A DNA stretch of 64,000 nt from CAVQAH01 sp963784195 (GTDB lineage: Bacteria; Acidobacteriota; Vicinamibacteria; Vicinamibacterales; 2-12-FULL-66-21). Of this stretch, positions 35,887 to 49,247 are shown in pieces (positions within the stretch are counted from its first letter, which is position 1; every line of letters begins with the position of its first letter). The translations under genes and the position numbers were made by a program. The notes beneath the pieces were generated by a model, which was not told where the DNA came from, did not search any database, and saw only the letters and a program-made list of their open reading frames with translations. The DNA lies in contig CAWARA010000018.1 of assembly GCA_963784195.1 (NCBI GenBank), positions 372,001 through 436,000 on the forward strand, given 5' to 3'.

Positions 35887-37005
35887 ATGGAACTGGTTGT
35901 CCGCAAGACTGATCTGTTGCGTGAACTGCAGCTGTTCCAGGGCATCGTCGAGCGCAAGAACACGATCCCCATCCTCGCGAACGTGCTCATCGAGGCGAAT
36001 GGCAACGAGGTCAAGCTGCTCGCGACGGACCTCGAGGTGGGGCTCCGCAGCAGGTGCACGGCCTCCGTCACGAAGGGCGGCTCGCTGACGCTGCCCGCCA
36101 AGAAGCTGTACGAAATCATCAAGGCGCTTCCTGAGACGGACGTGCGAATCGAGGAAGACCGGAACGGCGTCAAGGTTGCCGCCGACCGGTTCGATTCGCG
36201 GATGCAGACGCTTCCGCGAGAGGATTTTCCGACGCTTCCGGAATCGACGGGCACGTCGAACGCGACGCTGCCCCGCGACGTGCTGAAGCAGATGGTCGCG
36301 AAGACGCAGTTCGCCATCACCGGCGAGGACACGCGTTATTTCCTGAACGGCGCGCTGTTCATCCTGCAGGGCGACTCGATGAGCCTCGTGTCGACCGACG
36401 GGCATCGGCTGGCGCTCGTGACTGTCACGCGGGACAAGAGCAAAGCGAAGGGCAAGGCCGATGACGAAGTACGCGTCATCCTGCCGAGAAAGACATTGCT
36501 CGAGCTCGGCCGGTTATTGGCTGAAGGCGACGGCGATATTCAGTACGAGCGCGGCGAGAACCATCTGTTCTTCGACATCGGCGGACGGCTGCTGATCTCG
36601 CGGATGATCGATGGGCAGTTCCCCGCGTTCGAACGGGTCATTCCGAAGAGCAACGACAAGCGGGTGGAATTCGATCGCGATCGGCTGACGAGCGCGGTCA
36701 AACGCGTGGCGCTTTTGTCGAACGAGCGCTCGCGCGCGGTCAAGTTCCAGATCGACAAAGGGAAGGTGGAAATCGCATCGAGCAGTCCGGAATTCGGCGA
36801 GGCGAAGGAAGCCATCATCGTGGATTACAGCGGAGCTCCGGTGACGATCTGCTTCAACGCGCAGTACGTCCTGGACTTCCTGAGTGTGGTCGAAACAGAC
36901 GTCGTGGCGCTCGAGTTCAAGGATGAGATGAGTCAGGCCGTGATGAAGCCGGTCGGCGCCGAGGGATACGACTACACCTACGTGATCATGCCGATGAGGG
37001 TCTGA
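35887..37005 (+). CDS. dnaN: DNA polymerase III beta sliding clamp
   Basis: A 372-aa ring subunit made of three similar folds. It starts MELVVRKTDLLRELQLFQGI, then VERKNTIPILANVLIEA. The middle fold has FAITGEDTRYFLNGALFIL and the last ends YDYTYVIMPMRV, the usual clamp ending. It holds polymerase III on DNA and hosts partners in its hydrophobic cleft. Confidence 0.98.
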   Translation: MELVVRKTDLLRELQLFQGIVERKNTIPILANVLIEANGNEVKLLATDLEVGLRSRCTASVTKGGSLTLPAKKLYEIIKALPETDVRIEEDRNGVKVAADRFDSRMQTLPREDFPTLPESTGTSNATLPRDVLKQMVAKTQFAITGEDTRYFLNGALFILQGDSMSLVSTDGHRLALVTVTRDKSKAKGKADDEVRVILPRKTLLELGRLLAEGDGDIQYERGENHLFFDIGGRLLISRMIDGQFPAFERVIPKSNDKRVEFDRDRLTSAVKRVALLSNERSRAVKFQIDKGKVEIASSSPEFGEAKEAIIVDYSGAPVTICFNAQYVLDFLSVVETDVVALEFKDEMSQAVMKPVGAEGYDYTYVIMPMRV

Positions 37006-37032
37006 CGCCCGGGCCTGCTCACGCCATCATTC

Positions 37033-39672
<2,640 letters not shown>

Positions 39673-39706
39673 GCCGGGCGTCCGCGTCCCCACCGTCCAT
39701 CACGAC

Positions 39707-42235
<2,529 letters not shown>

Positions 42236-42264
42236 CGCGCTTCCACAGGTCTCCCGGACACGCG

Positions 42265-43083
42265 TTACGGCTCGCGGATGACAACGGATGCGGCGCCCCG
42301 GTCCTTGATCAACCGATCGATCGCCTGCTGCATCCGCTCGCGCCTCTGGAGAATGGCGCGGATTTCTGATTTGCCCATCCACGGGCTCAGCGCAGCCGTG
42401 AGCATCGGCTCGTCGAGCGTCTTCATGCGATCCCACAGGTCGCCGTCAATCTGGTTCATCTGGTGGTACAGGTCACGGTTCGACGTCAGCGCCCGCGAGT
42501 GATCAATCAGAATGAGGTTCCAATCGTCGTCTTTCAGCCAGTTCCCGAGGTTGGGATCGAGATTGCCAATCAGGTTGTCGTACATCATCGCGCGCACTAG
42601 CTGCAGGTTCCAGCGTGACGCCTGATCGCGGGGCGCCTGGAACTTCTGGCCAAGCTCGGTGAACGTGGTGACGTTACGCACCCACATCACGGCAGCGCCG
42701 ACCTCCCCGCCAATGCGCTTCTCCACCGTCGGGGGAACCATGTCGAGTCGGATCAATTTGTCGATTTCGTACGCGGCTATTTCGGCCTTGTAACTTTCGT
42801 AGAACCCCGATGGATACCATCCGGGCCTGATCGGCTTCCATGCGACGGCTTCGATAGAGCCGCCACCCGTGAGCGCCACCTTCCTCGGTCCAGTAACGCC
42901 AACCGGGATCTTTTCCTGCGGTCCGGCCGCCGTGGCTGTCCGAATCAACTCCTCGAACTCTGCGTGGCGGCCAATCCACGTCTTGGCGCTTGAGGGCAGT
43001 GAGGCCGTTTGCAGTGACGCGTGAGGAACCGCGCCGAGTACGAGGGTCACGACCGGTGCGAGGAGCCAGGCGGCGGGGCGCAT
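42265..43083 (-). CDS. Secreted protein with an atypical kinase fold
   Basis: A 272-aa protein with an N-terminal signal peptide (MRPAAWLLAPVVTLVLGAVP, cleavage near HASLQT). The rest shows the order of kinase motifs seen in the FAM20/HipA/PI3K-like group. Lys83 (AVAWKP) follows a short Gly-rich loop (LTGGGSIEAV), Glu101 is in YKAEIAAYEIDKLI, the catalytic-loop-like sequence DNLIGNLDPNLGN holds Asp169, Asn174, Asp176 and Asn181, and Asp194 in LILIDHSRAL stands where the metal-binding Asp is expected. This is a match by motif order, not a database result. The ATG at 43083 has GGAGG five bases upstream. Protein or glycan phosphorylation outside the cytoplasm is possible; an inactive relative is the alternative. 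Confidence 0.6.
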   Translation of the reverse strand: MRPAAWLLAPVVTLVLGAVPHASLQTASLPSSAKTWIGRHAEFEELIRTATAAGPQEKIPVGVTGPRKVALTGGGSIEAVAWKPIRPGWYPSGFYESYKAEIAAYEIDKLIRLDMVPPTVEKRIGGEVGAAVMWVRNVTTFTELGQKFQAPRDQASRWNLQLVRAMMYDNLIGNLDPNLGNWLKDDDWNLILIDHSRALTSNRDLYHQMNQIDGDLWDRMKTLDEPMLTAALSPWMGKSEIRAILQRRERMQQAIDRLIKDRGAASVVIREP

Positions 43084-43187
43084 GTGGGCCTCCATCTTTC
43101 CAGTAGTGGACGTTTTGACGGGGAAGACGCTCTTATACGCCCCGCGCCGTCGAAAAGCAACGGCGCCGAGGACGATGCGATTAGACC

Positions 43188-45464
43188 TTACGCCGGCTGC
43201 AGCTTCGCGTACTTTGCCAGCAGCTTCTTTACGCCCACCGTGTTGAAGCGGACCGTGATCTTCTGATCGTCGTTGTGCTCTTCGACCGAGATCACGCTGC
43301 CCACGCCGAACTGCGCGTGGCGCACGCGCATCCCGGCGCGGAGGCCGAACAGCGATTGATCTTCTTCTTCGTAGGCGTAGGCCGTTTCGGTTTCCCGCAC
43401 CCTGCCGGTGCGGCCCTTGCGGCCGTACGGGTTCGTCCGAAACTCGTAGTGGCTGTGCGCGAACGTCCCCTGGTAGGGCGACGAGAACGACGGCGCGATG
43501 CGATCGACGAGCTCGGAGGGAACCTCGTCGAGGAACCGCGACGGTTCAGTGGATTGATATTCCCCAAAAACCCGCCGACGGGCCGCGCTGGTCAGCACCA
43601 GACGTGACTGTGCCCGGGTCATGCCGACGTAACACAGGCGACGTTCCTCTTCGATCTCTTCTTCGTTGTCGGCAGAGCGCGAGTGCGGGAAGAGCCCTTC
43701 TTCCATCCCCGCAATGATGACGACCGGAAACTCCAGCCCCTTCGCCGCATGCATCGTCATCAGCCAGACGCGCGCGTTGCGGCTCCCGGATTCCTCGTCG
43801 GCTTCCGACAGCAGGGACAGACGATCGACGAAGCCGCCCAGCGAGGCTTCCGCCTCGCGAACCTCATAGTCGCGCGCGGCGGACACGAGCTCCATCAGGT
43901 TCTCGATTCGCTCGTTCGACTCCTCTGAGTTGTCGTCGCGAAGGTCCTTCAGGTAGCCGGTCTGATCGAGGACCTTGCCGATCGTGATCGACACCGAATC
44001 GTTCCGCGCCACATGGGCCAGCGCAACGATCAGATCGCGGAAGACCTTCAGGGACGCGACCGCGCGGGACGTCAGCTTGCCATCATCCACGGCATACACG
44101 AGCCGCGCCCAGAGCGATCGGGCCGACGAGATCTCCTGAAGGCCGGCGGCAAGCAGCGGCGGCGCCTCAGCGATCACGGCATCGGGGTCGATCGCCTGAA
44201 GCGAATCCATCACACCCTTGCCGATTCCACGTGCCGGCACGTTGATCACCCGTCTGAGGCTCACGTCGTCGTGCGGGTTGATGATCAACTTCATGTACGC
44301 GAGCAGGTCCTTGATTTCCTTGCGCTCGTAGAAGCGAACGCCCCCGATGACCTTGTAGGGAATCGCTTCACGCATCAGCGAGTCTTCGATCGCTCTCGAC
44401 TGCGCGTTGGTCCGGTACAGGATGGCAGTCGTGGCCTCGACATCCTCCGCGCGCGCCTGTTTCACCGTCCGCGTGATGAAATCCGCCTCCTCGAGCTCGT
44501 CGCCGCCGCGAAAGTTGACAATCCGCGAACCACCCTTGCGGTCGGTCCACAGCCGTTTGTCTTTACGATTCCGGTTCTGCTGGATGACGGCAGATGCGGC
44601 ATCGAGGATGACCTGCGTGGAACGATAGTTCTGCTCGAGCCGCACGATACGGGTCTCCGCGAAGTCATGCTCGAAATCGAGGATGTTCTTGAGGTCGGCG
44701 CCGCGCCACTTGTAAATGGACTGATCGGGGTCTCCGACGACGGCGAGGTTTCGATGCACTTCGGCCAGGCGCCGAATGAGCAGGTACTGCGGCCGATTCG
44801 TATCCTGATACTCGTCGACCATCACGTATTTGAACTTCCGCGCGTAGAAATTCCGCGTCTGCTCCGACGTCTCGAAGAGCTCCACCGTTTTGAGCAGCAG
44901 GTCGTCGAAGTCGAGCGCATTACTGTCTCTCAACGCGACCAGGTATCGCTCGTAGACCTTCGCGATCTGCTCGTCACGAAGGTTGTAGTTGCCCCTGAGC
45001 GAGTCCGGCCCCTCCATCCGGTTCTTCGCCTGACTGATCCGCGACAGCGCCATCCGCGGCGGCACCAGCTTGTCGTCGATGTTCAGATCCTTGAGCGCCT
45101 GCTTGACGACGGCGACCTGATCCGACGAGTCGTAGATCACGAAATCTCGCGAGAGCGAAATCTTCGGCGCCTCCCTCCGCAACAACCGCGCACAGAGCGC
45201 ATGAAATGTCGACAGCCAGACACCCTTGGCCTCGTCGCCAATCAGCCCCTCGACCCGCTCCCGCATCTCGCCCGCGGCCTTGTTGGTGAACGTGACCGCC
45301 AGCACTTCTCCTGGTTCTGCATGCCCGTCCCCGATGATGTACGCGATGCGATACGTAATCACCCGCGTCTTGCCAGAGCCCGCGCCAGCAAGGATGAGGA
45401 GCGGACCGTCGATCTGGAGGACGGCTTCGCGTTGTTCGGAGTTGAGGTTGGAGAGGAAGTCCAT
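43188..45464 (-). CDS. ATP-dependent DNA helicase UvrD/PcrA
   Basis: A 758-aa superfamily-1A 3'-5' helicase. It starts MDFLSNLNSEQREAVLQIDG, with Q-motif, Walker A AGAGSGKTRVITYRI, motif II VDEYQDTNRPQ, GDPDQSIYKWRGA, motif IV LEQNYRSTQ, motif V MTMHAAKGLEFPVVII and motif VI YVGMTRAQSRL. A PcrA-type C-terminal Tudor-like region (VRHAQFGVGSVISVEEHNDD) suggests polymerase contact. A TATAAT on the minus strand (45484-45479) lies 14 bp upstream of the ATG, giving a very short leader without Shine-Dalgarno. Confidence 0.95.
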   Translation of the reverse strand: MDFLSNLNSEQREAVLQIDGPLLILAGAGSGKTRVITYRIAYIIGDGHAEPGEVLAVTFTNKAAGEMRERVEGLIGDEAKGVWLSTFHALCARLLRREAPKISLSRDFVIYDSSDQVAVVKQALKDLNIDDKLVPPRMALSRISQAKNRMEGPDSLRGNYNLRDEQIAKVYERYLVALRDSNALDFDDLLLKTVELFETSEQTRNFYARKFKYVMVDEYQDTNRPQYLLIRRLAEVHRNLAVVGDPDQSIYKWRGADLKNILDFEHDFAETRIVRLEQNYRSTQVILDAASAVIQQNRNRKDKRLWTDRKGGSRIVNFRGGDELEEADFITRTVKQARAEDVEATTAILYRTNAQSRAIEDSLMREAIPYKVIGGVRFYERKEIKDLLAYMKLIINPHDDVSLRRVINVPARGIGKGVMDSLQAIDPDAVIAEAPPLLAAGLQEISSARSLWARLVYAVDDGKLTSRAVASLKVFRDLIVALAHVARNDSVSITIGKVLDQTGYLKDLRDDNSEESNERIENLMELVSAARDYEVREAEASLGGFVDRLSLLSEADEESGSRNARVWLMTMHAAKGLEFPVVIIAGMEEGLFPHSRSADNEEEIEEERRLCYVGMTRAQSRLVLTSAARRRVFGEYQSTEPSRFLDEVPSELVDRIAPSFSSPYQGTFAHSHYEFRTNPYGRKGRTGRVRETETAYAYEEEDQSLFGLRAGMRVRHAQFGVGSVISVEEHNDDQKITVRFNTVGVKKLLAKYAKLQPA

Positions 45465-45494
45465 TGGGAGCAGAGTCGATTATAGCTTTGCTGA

Positions 45495-46109
45495 ATCCGT
45501 AATCCGTGGTTCGTGGTTCGTGTCTCGCTCGAGACATCAGACGGCGAATGACGACGGCAGCCATCAGAGCGAGACTGACCATGCCGAGCTTCTTCAGGCG
45601 CCGCATCGAATCGATCGCGCAAGGCCATGAACGAAGTTGATCGGTGCGATTCAACTGTAGTTGAAGCTGGTCCACGTCAGTGCTGAGCAAGAGATCCGAC
45701 CCGGACCGCCAGCTCCATCTGCGTCTCCAGCTCACCAACTGAGCCCAGAGAATGCGAACATGTCGGGCGAACAGTCCGTCGCTGCCGGTCGTGAACCCTT
45801 CCGCGATGTTTGACGGCACGGAGACGGCGGCACTGCCGAATCTGAGCGCTCAGCTCGAATCGTTCCTCGCGTGGAAGAGTTCTGTGCGATGCGATAGACA
45901 GGCTACGGCGAGCTCCATCGCCGCGTTCCAGGCGTCAAGGTCTCTGAAGCTCGCGAATGGGTTTGTTCGTTGTCCGGTTCTGCATTTTGCACAGCCCGCC
46001 TCGACCCGTGAGGTGGCAGATCCTGCAACCAATCGGCGCGAAGTCGTTGATGGCCGTATCAATTGCTCGAGCGAGGCAAGAAACGAACCACGGACCACGG
46101 ACTACGGAC
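45495..46109. mobile_element. Element E: about 615 bp with tandem-unit inverted ends and a decayed four-helix-bundle gene
   Basis: The left end (45495-45534) is built of ATCCGTA, ATCCGTGGTT and CGTGGTTCGTG units running into TCTCGCTCGAG. The right end (46066-46109) is the inverted complement (CTCGAGCGAG, then CGAACCACGGACCACGGAC). The ends match over about 40 bp with a 4-nt indel. Further CGAGCTACG units, as in repeat B, continue to 46139. Between the ends is a broken gene of the 23S-rRNA-intervening-sequence/four-helix-bundle family. No transposase is present. It fills the uvrD-leuC gap. Mobility is inferred. Confidence 0.55.
45677..45985 (-). pseudogene. Decayed four-helix-bundle (23S rRNA-IVP/S23-like) gene
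   Basis: Pieces in three frames line up with the family. First FASFRDLDAWNAAMELAVAC, then YRIAQ, then LPREERFELSAQIR, then SAAVSVPSNIAEGF plus TTGSDGLFARHVRI, and last LGSVGELETQMELAVRVGS, LAQH and a stop. FRDLxxW, FPxEERxxLxxQIRRAAxSxPSNIAEG and GSxxELETQ are the hallmarks of the family. At least four single-base shifts, not all of the same sign, are needed to join them, so true decay is more likely than in the other frameshifted genes. Intact members form homopentameric helical bundles and are related to Avd proteins of diversity-generating retroelements. Confidence 0.7.
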
Positions 46110-46173
46110 TCCGAGCTACGAGCCTCGACCGAGCTACGGCACGACCCCACGCCACGTAGTACCATTCGTGTGA

Positions 46174-47577
46174 ATGCCCTCAACCCTCCTGAACAAAGTG
46201 TGGAACGCTCACACGGTCCGGACTCTTCCCACCGGCCAGACGCAACTCTTCGTCGGCCTCCACCTCATTCACGAGGTCACCACTCCGCAGGCGTTCGACA
46301 TGTTGCGGGCGCGGGGGTGGAGGGTGAGGTTTCCGTCACGCACGATTGCGACGGTCGATCACATCGTGCCGACGCGCGATCAGCGGCGGCCGTTTGGCGA
46401 TGTGATGGCTGAAGAGATGCTCGCGGCGCTGGAACGGAACTGCCGTGAGGCGGGCATCAGGTTGTTCGACATCAATAGCGGCTCCCAGGGCATCGTCCAC
46501 GTGATCGGACCGGAGCTGGGACTGACGCAGCCGGGGATGACGATCGCGTGCGGCGACAGTCATACGTCGACGCATGGGGCGTTCGGGGCGGTGGCGTTCG
46601 GGATAGGCACGTCGCAGGTGCGTGACGTCCTTGCGTCACAGTGCCTCGCCATGGAGCCTCTGAAGGTCCGGCGCATCGAGGTCGATGGACGGCTGTCACG
46701 CGGTGTCTATGCGAAGGACGTCATTCTCGAGATCATCCGCCGGCTCGGCGTGAACGGCGGTGTCGGTTTCGCTTACGAGTACGCGGGCCCTGCGGTCGAT
46801 GCCATGACGATGGACGAGCGCATGACGATGTGCAACATGTCGATCGAGGGGGGAGCGCGGGTCGGCTATGTGAACCCCGATGAGACGACGATCGAGTATC
46901 TGAGGGGACGGACGTTTGCGCCGGCTGGTGACGCGTTTGAGCGCGCGGCGGAATGGTGGAAGAGCATGCGCTCGGATCCCGGCGCCGCCTATGACGATGA
47001 GGTCAGGATTGACGGCGGGGCGATCGCGCCGACGGTGACATGGGGGATCAACCCGGGCCAGTCTGTATACGTGGACGAACGATTGCCGAAGCCCACGGAC
47101 GTCCCGCCAGGCGAACGCGCGTCGCTGGCCGAAGCGCTGGAGTTCATGGGATTCCACGGCGGCGATCCGATCAGCGGCACGCGCATCGATGTCGCGTTCG
47201 TGGGTTCCTGCACCAACGCGCGGCTCTCCGATCTCCGCGAGGCGGCGCGCATCGTCAAGGGGCGGCACGTCGCGCCGCATGTGAGGGCACTGGTCGTGCC
47301 GGGTTCGCAGAGCGTTCGCGCCGCAGCGGAACGCGAAGGGCTCGATCGCATCTTTGCCGAGGCGGGTTTCGACTGGCGCGGCGCGGGGTGCTCGATGTGC
47401 CTGGCCATGAACCAGGACCGGCTCGAGGGTCGCGAGATCTGCGCGTCGTCGTCGAATCGGAACTTCAAGGGCCGCCAGGGGAGCCCGACGGGGCGCACCT
47501 TGCTGATGAGCCCGGCCATGGTAGCGGCAGCCGCGCTGGCTGGAGAAGTGGTCGACGTTCGAAACGTCGCGGTGTAA
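46174..47577 (+). CDS. leuC: 3-isopropylmalate dehydratase large subunit
   Basis: The 467-aa aconitase-family subunit that, with LeuD, isomerises 2- to 3-isopropylmalate. It starts TLLNKVWNAHTVRTLPTGQT. The 4Fe-4S ligands are the Cys of FVGSCTNARLSDL and the pair in GCSMCLAMN. It also has GDSHTSTHGAFGAVAFGIGTS and FKGRQGSPTGRTLLMSPAMV. The first gene of the leucine cluster, 17 bp before leuD. Its upstream region is element E, so a native promoter must lie within or just after the right-end repeats. Confidence 0.97.
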   Translation: MPSTLLNKVWNAHTVRTLPTGQTQLFVGLHLIHEVTTPQAFDMLRARGWRVRFPSRTIATVDHIVPTRDQRRPFGDVMAEEMLAALERNCREAGIRLFDINSGSQGIVHVIGPELGLTQPGMTIACGDSHTSTHGAFGAVAFGIGTSQVRDVLASQCLAMEPLKVRRIEVDGRLSRGVYAKDVILEIIRRLGVNGGVGFAYEYAGPAVDAMTMDERMTMCNMSIEGGARVGYVNPDETTIEYLRGRTFAPAGDAFERAAEWWKSMRSDPGAAYDDEVRIDGGAIAPTVTWGINPGQSVYVDERLPKPTDVPPGERASLAEALEFMGFHGGDPISGTRIDVAFVGSCTNARLSDLREAARIVKGRHVAPHVRALVVPGSQSVRAAAEREGLDRIFAEAGFDWRGAGCSMCLAMNQDRLEGREICASSSNRNFKGRQGSPTGRTLLMSPAMVAAAALAGEVVDVRNVAV

Positions 47578-47593
47578 GGCGGCTCAGGAGACG

Positions 47594-48211
47594 TTGATGG
47601 CCATTGAGCGAATCACGAGCATCGAGGGGACGGGACTGCCGCTGCCAGGCAACAACATCGACACCGATCGAATCATTCCGGCGCGATTCCTCAAGTCGGT
47701 GTCGTTCGAAGGGCTCGAGACCCACCTGTTCGAAGACGATCGTTCGCAGGTCGAAGCCCAGGGTGGCACGCATCCGATTGCCGACGCGCGCTTCACCGGC
47801 GCGTCGATCGCGATCGTCAACCTGAACTTCGGATGCGGCTCGTCGCGTGAGCACGCGCCGCAGGCGATCAGGCGGCGTGGGATCCGCGCAGTCATCGGGC
47901 AGTCCTTTTCCGAGATCTTCTTTGGGAATTCGGTCGCGCTCGGCCTTCCGTGCGTCTCAGTCGATGCAGAGACAGCTCAGGCTCTTCAGCGCATGGCGGA
48001 GGCCGATCCGTCGGCGCGGCTGGAGGTCGATCTCGCTGGTCAGCGGATCAATGCCCTCGGGTCGAGTTGGCCGTGCTCGATGCCCGCCAGCGCTCGTGAT
48101 GCGTTCCTCAACGGAACCTGGGACGCCACCGGGATGCTCTTGGACAACTTCGCTGAGGTCGAAGCGGTCGCGGCGCGGCTGCCTTATATGGGGTGGTCGT
48201 CGTTGCGGTAG
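47594..48211 (+). CDS. leuD: 3-isopropylmalate dehydratase small subunit
   Basis: The 205-aa swivel-domain partner of LeuC. Its start region reads TSIEGTGLPLPGNNIDTDRI, then IPARFLKSV; the substrate-loop signature NFGCGSSREHAPQAIRRRGI and FFGNSVALGLPCV follow. The stop TAG lies in a GTAG and is followed by a hairpin-prone stretch shared with the convergent lysR end. Confidence 0.96.
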   Translation: MMAIERITSIEGTGLPLPGNNIDTDRIIPARFLKSVSFEGLETHLFEDDRSQVEAQGGTHPIADARFTGASIAIVNLNFGCGSSREHAPQAIRRRGIRAVIGQSFSEIFFGNSVALGLPCVSVDAETAQALQRMAEADPSARLEVDLAGQRINALGSSWPCSMPASARDAFLNGTWDATGMLLDNFAEVEAVAARLPYMGWSSLR

Positions 48212-48248
48212 GTGGAGATCGTGAGGTCCGGCTGAAGACGGACGCTAC
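48208..48248. repeat. GTAG-flanked imperfect palindrome between leuD and lysR
   Basis: The leuD stop (GGTAG, plus strand) and the lysR stop (GTAG, minus strand) face each other across 33 bp. On the minus strand GTAG is followed by GTCCGTCTTCAGCCGGAC, a palindrome with one mismatch and a CTTCAG centre like the other REP-type elements. It may act as a bidirectional terminator. Confidence 0.5.
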
Positions 48249-49156
48249 GGACGGGTGCGGCGGCCGGGCGAAGGGGCGCGCTCGTGGTTTGCTCGGGCCG
48301 ACTCCAAGAAGGCTTCGACGGCGTGTGACAGCTCACCCCGGCGACAGACCAGCCTGACCTGACGGCCGCGGCTCAGTCCAGGAATCCTGATCGCGACCAG
48401 CTGCCCCAGCGCAATCTCCGCGAGCGCGCAACGGCGAGGCAGGACCGCAACGCCGATCCCCATTTCAACCGCTCGCTTGATGCCGTCCAGGCTTGGCAGC
48501 GCAATCTGGATGTTGATCGGCGCGTGGCGGCGTTCGTAGAGGCGGAGGACCCGTTCGCGCGCAGGAGAGGGGTCGTTATGGGCGATCACGGTCTGACGTC
48601 CGACCTCTTCAAGCGAGACCCGCTTGTGTCCGGCGAGGGGGTGCTTCGGGTTCGTCAGCAGCACGAGCTCGTCGTTCCCGAGCAGGATCGATTGCAGGCC
48701 CTTTTCCGACGGCTGAAAGGTGAGGACGCCGCAGTCGAGCGCTCGATTCAGGATCTCGCCCGCTACCTGCCGCGAGGGAACCCGGCGCACTTCGACGAGG
48801 ACCTGCGGATGCGCCGCCGCGAACGTCTCGAGAGAGGGCAACAGTGCGTGGACGGCCGCCTCGTTCGCGCCGATGACGACGCGGCCGCGCCGTACCTGCT
48901 GCAGCTCGCGGACCGCCTGCTCGGCATCAGACGCAAGCCGCACGAGCCGCGTCGCGTAATCCCGCAACAGCACGCCGGCCTCGGTCAGCGCACCATTGCG
49001 CGACGACCGGTCGAAAAGCCGGTCGCCGATCTGATCTTCGATTCGCCGGATGGCCTGGCTGACGGCAGGCTGCGTCCGGTGGAGCTTGCTGGCGGCGGCC
49101 GAGAAGCTGCGTTCGCTGGCAACGGTGAGGAAAGTGGTCAGATCCTGCAGCTGCAT
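48245..49156 (-). CDS. LysR-family transcriptional regulator
   Basis: A 303-aa LTTR. The N-terminal winged HTH reads LTTFLTVASERSFSAAASKL, then HRTQPAVSQAIRRIEDQIGD. The effector-binding domain follows (RVVIGANEAAVHALLPSLET and on), with a basic tail rich in Arg and Pro. It is divergent from the leuA-like gene, with an LTTR box between them, and sits inside the leucine cluster. It probably activates leuA in response to a pathway intermediate, as LeuO/LeuR-type regulators do; this is inferred from position. Confidence 0.92.
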   Translation of the reverse strand: MQLQDLTTFLTVASERSFSAAASKLHRTQPAVSQAIRRIEDQIGDRLFDRSSRNGALTEAGVLLRDYATRLVRLASDAEQAVRELQQVRRGRVVIGANEAAVHALLPSLETFAAAHPQVLVEVRRVPSRQVAGEILNRALDCGVLTFQPSEKGLQSILLGNDELVLLTNPKHPLAGHKRVSLEEVGRQTVIAHNDPSPARERVLRLYERRHAPINIQIALPSLDGIKRAVEMGIGVAVLPRRCALAEIALGQLVAIRIPGLSRGRQVRLVCRRGELSHAVEAFLESARANHERAPSPGRRTRP

Positions 49157-49164
49157 ACAGCATC

Positions 49165-49199
49165 ATAAGCAGCATTTATCAAAACGGCAAAACTATAAA
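49165..49199 (+). promoter_or_regulatory. LTTR box and -10 of the leuA-like promoter
   Basis: ATAAGCAGCATTTAT (49165-49179) is an interrupted palindrome containing the LysR T-N11-A motif (49166-49178). TATAAA at 49194-49199 is a likely -10 for the rightward gene. The whole lysR-leuA gap is only 91 bp, so one LTTR site can control both directions. Confidence 0.6.
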
Positions 49200-49247
49200 T
49201 TGGACTCGCATGCGCCGGGAGTGTACAACCAAGACTGGGAGCATGCG

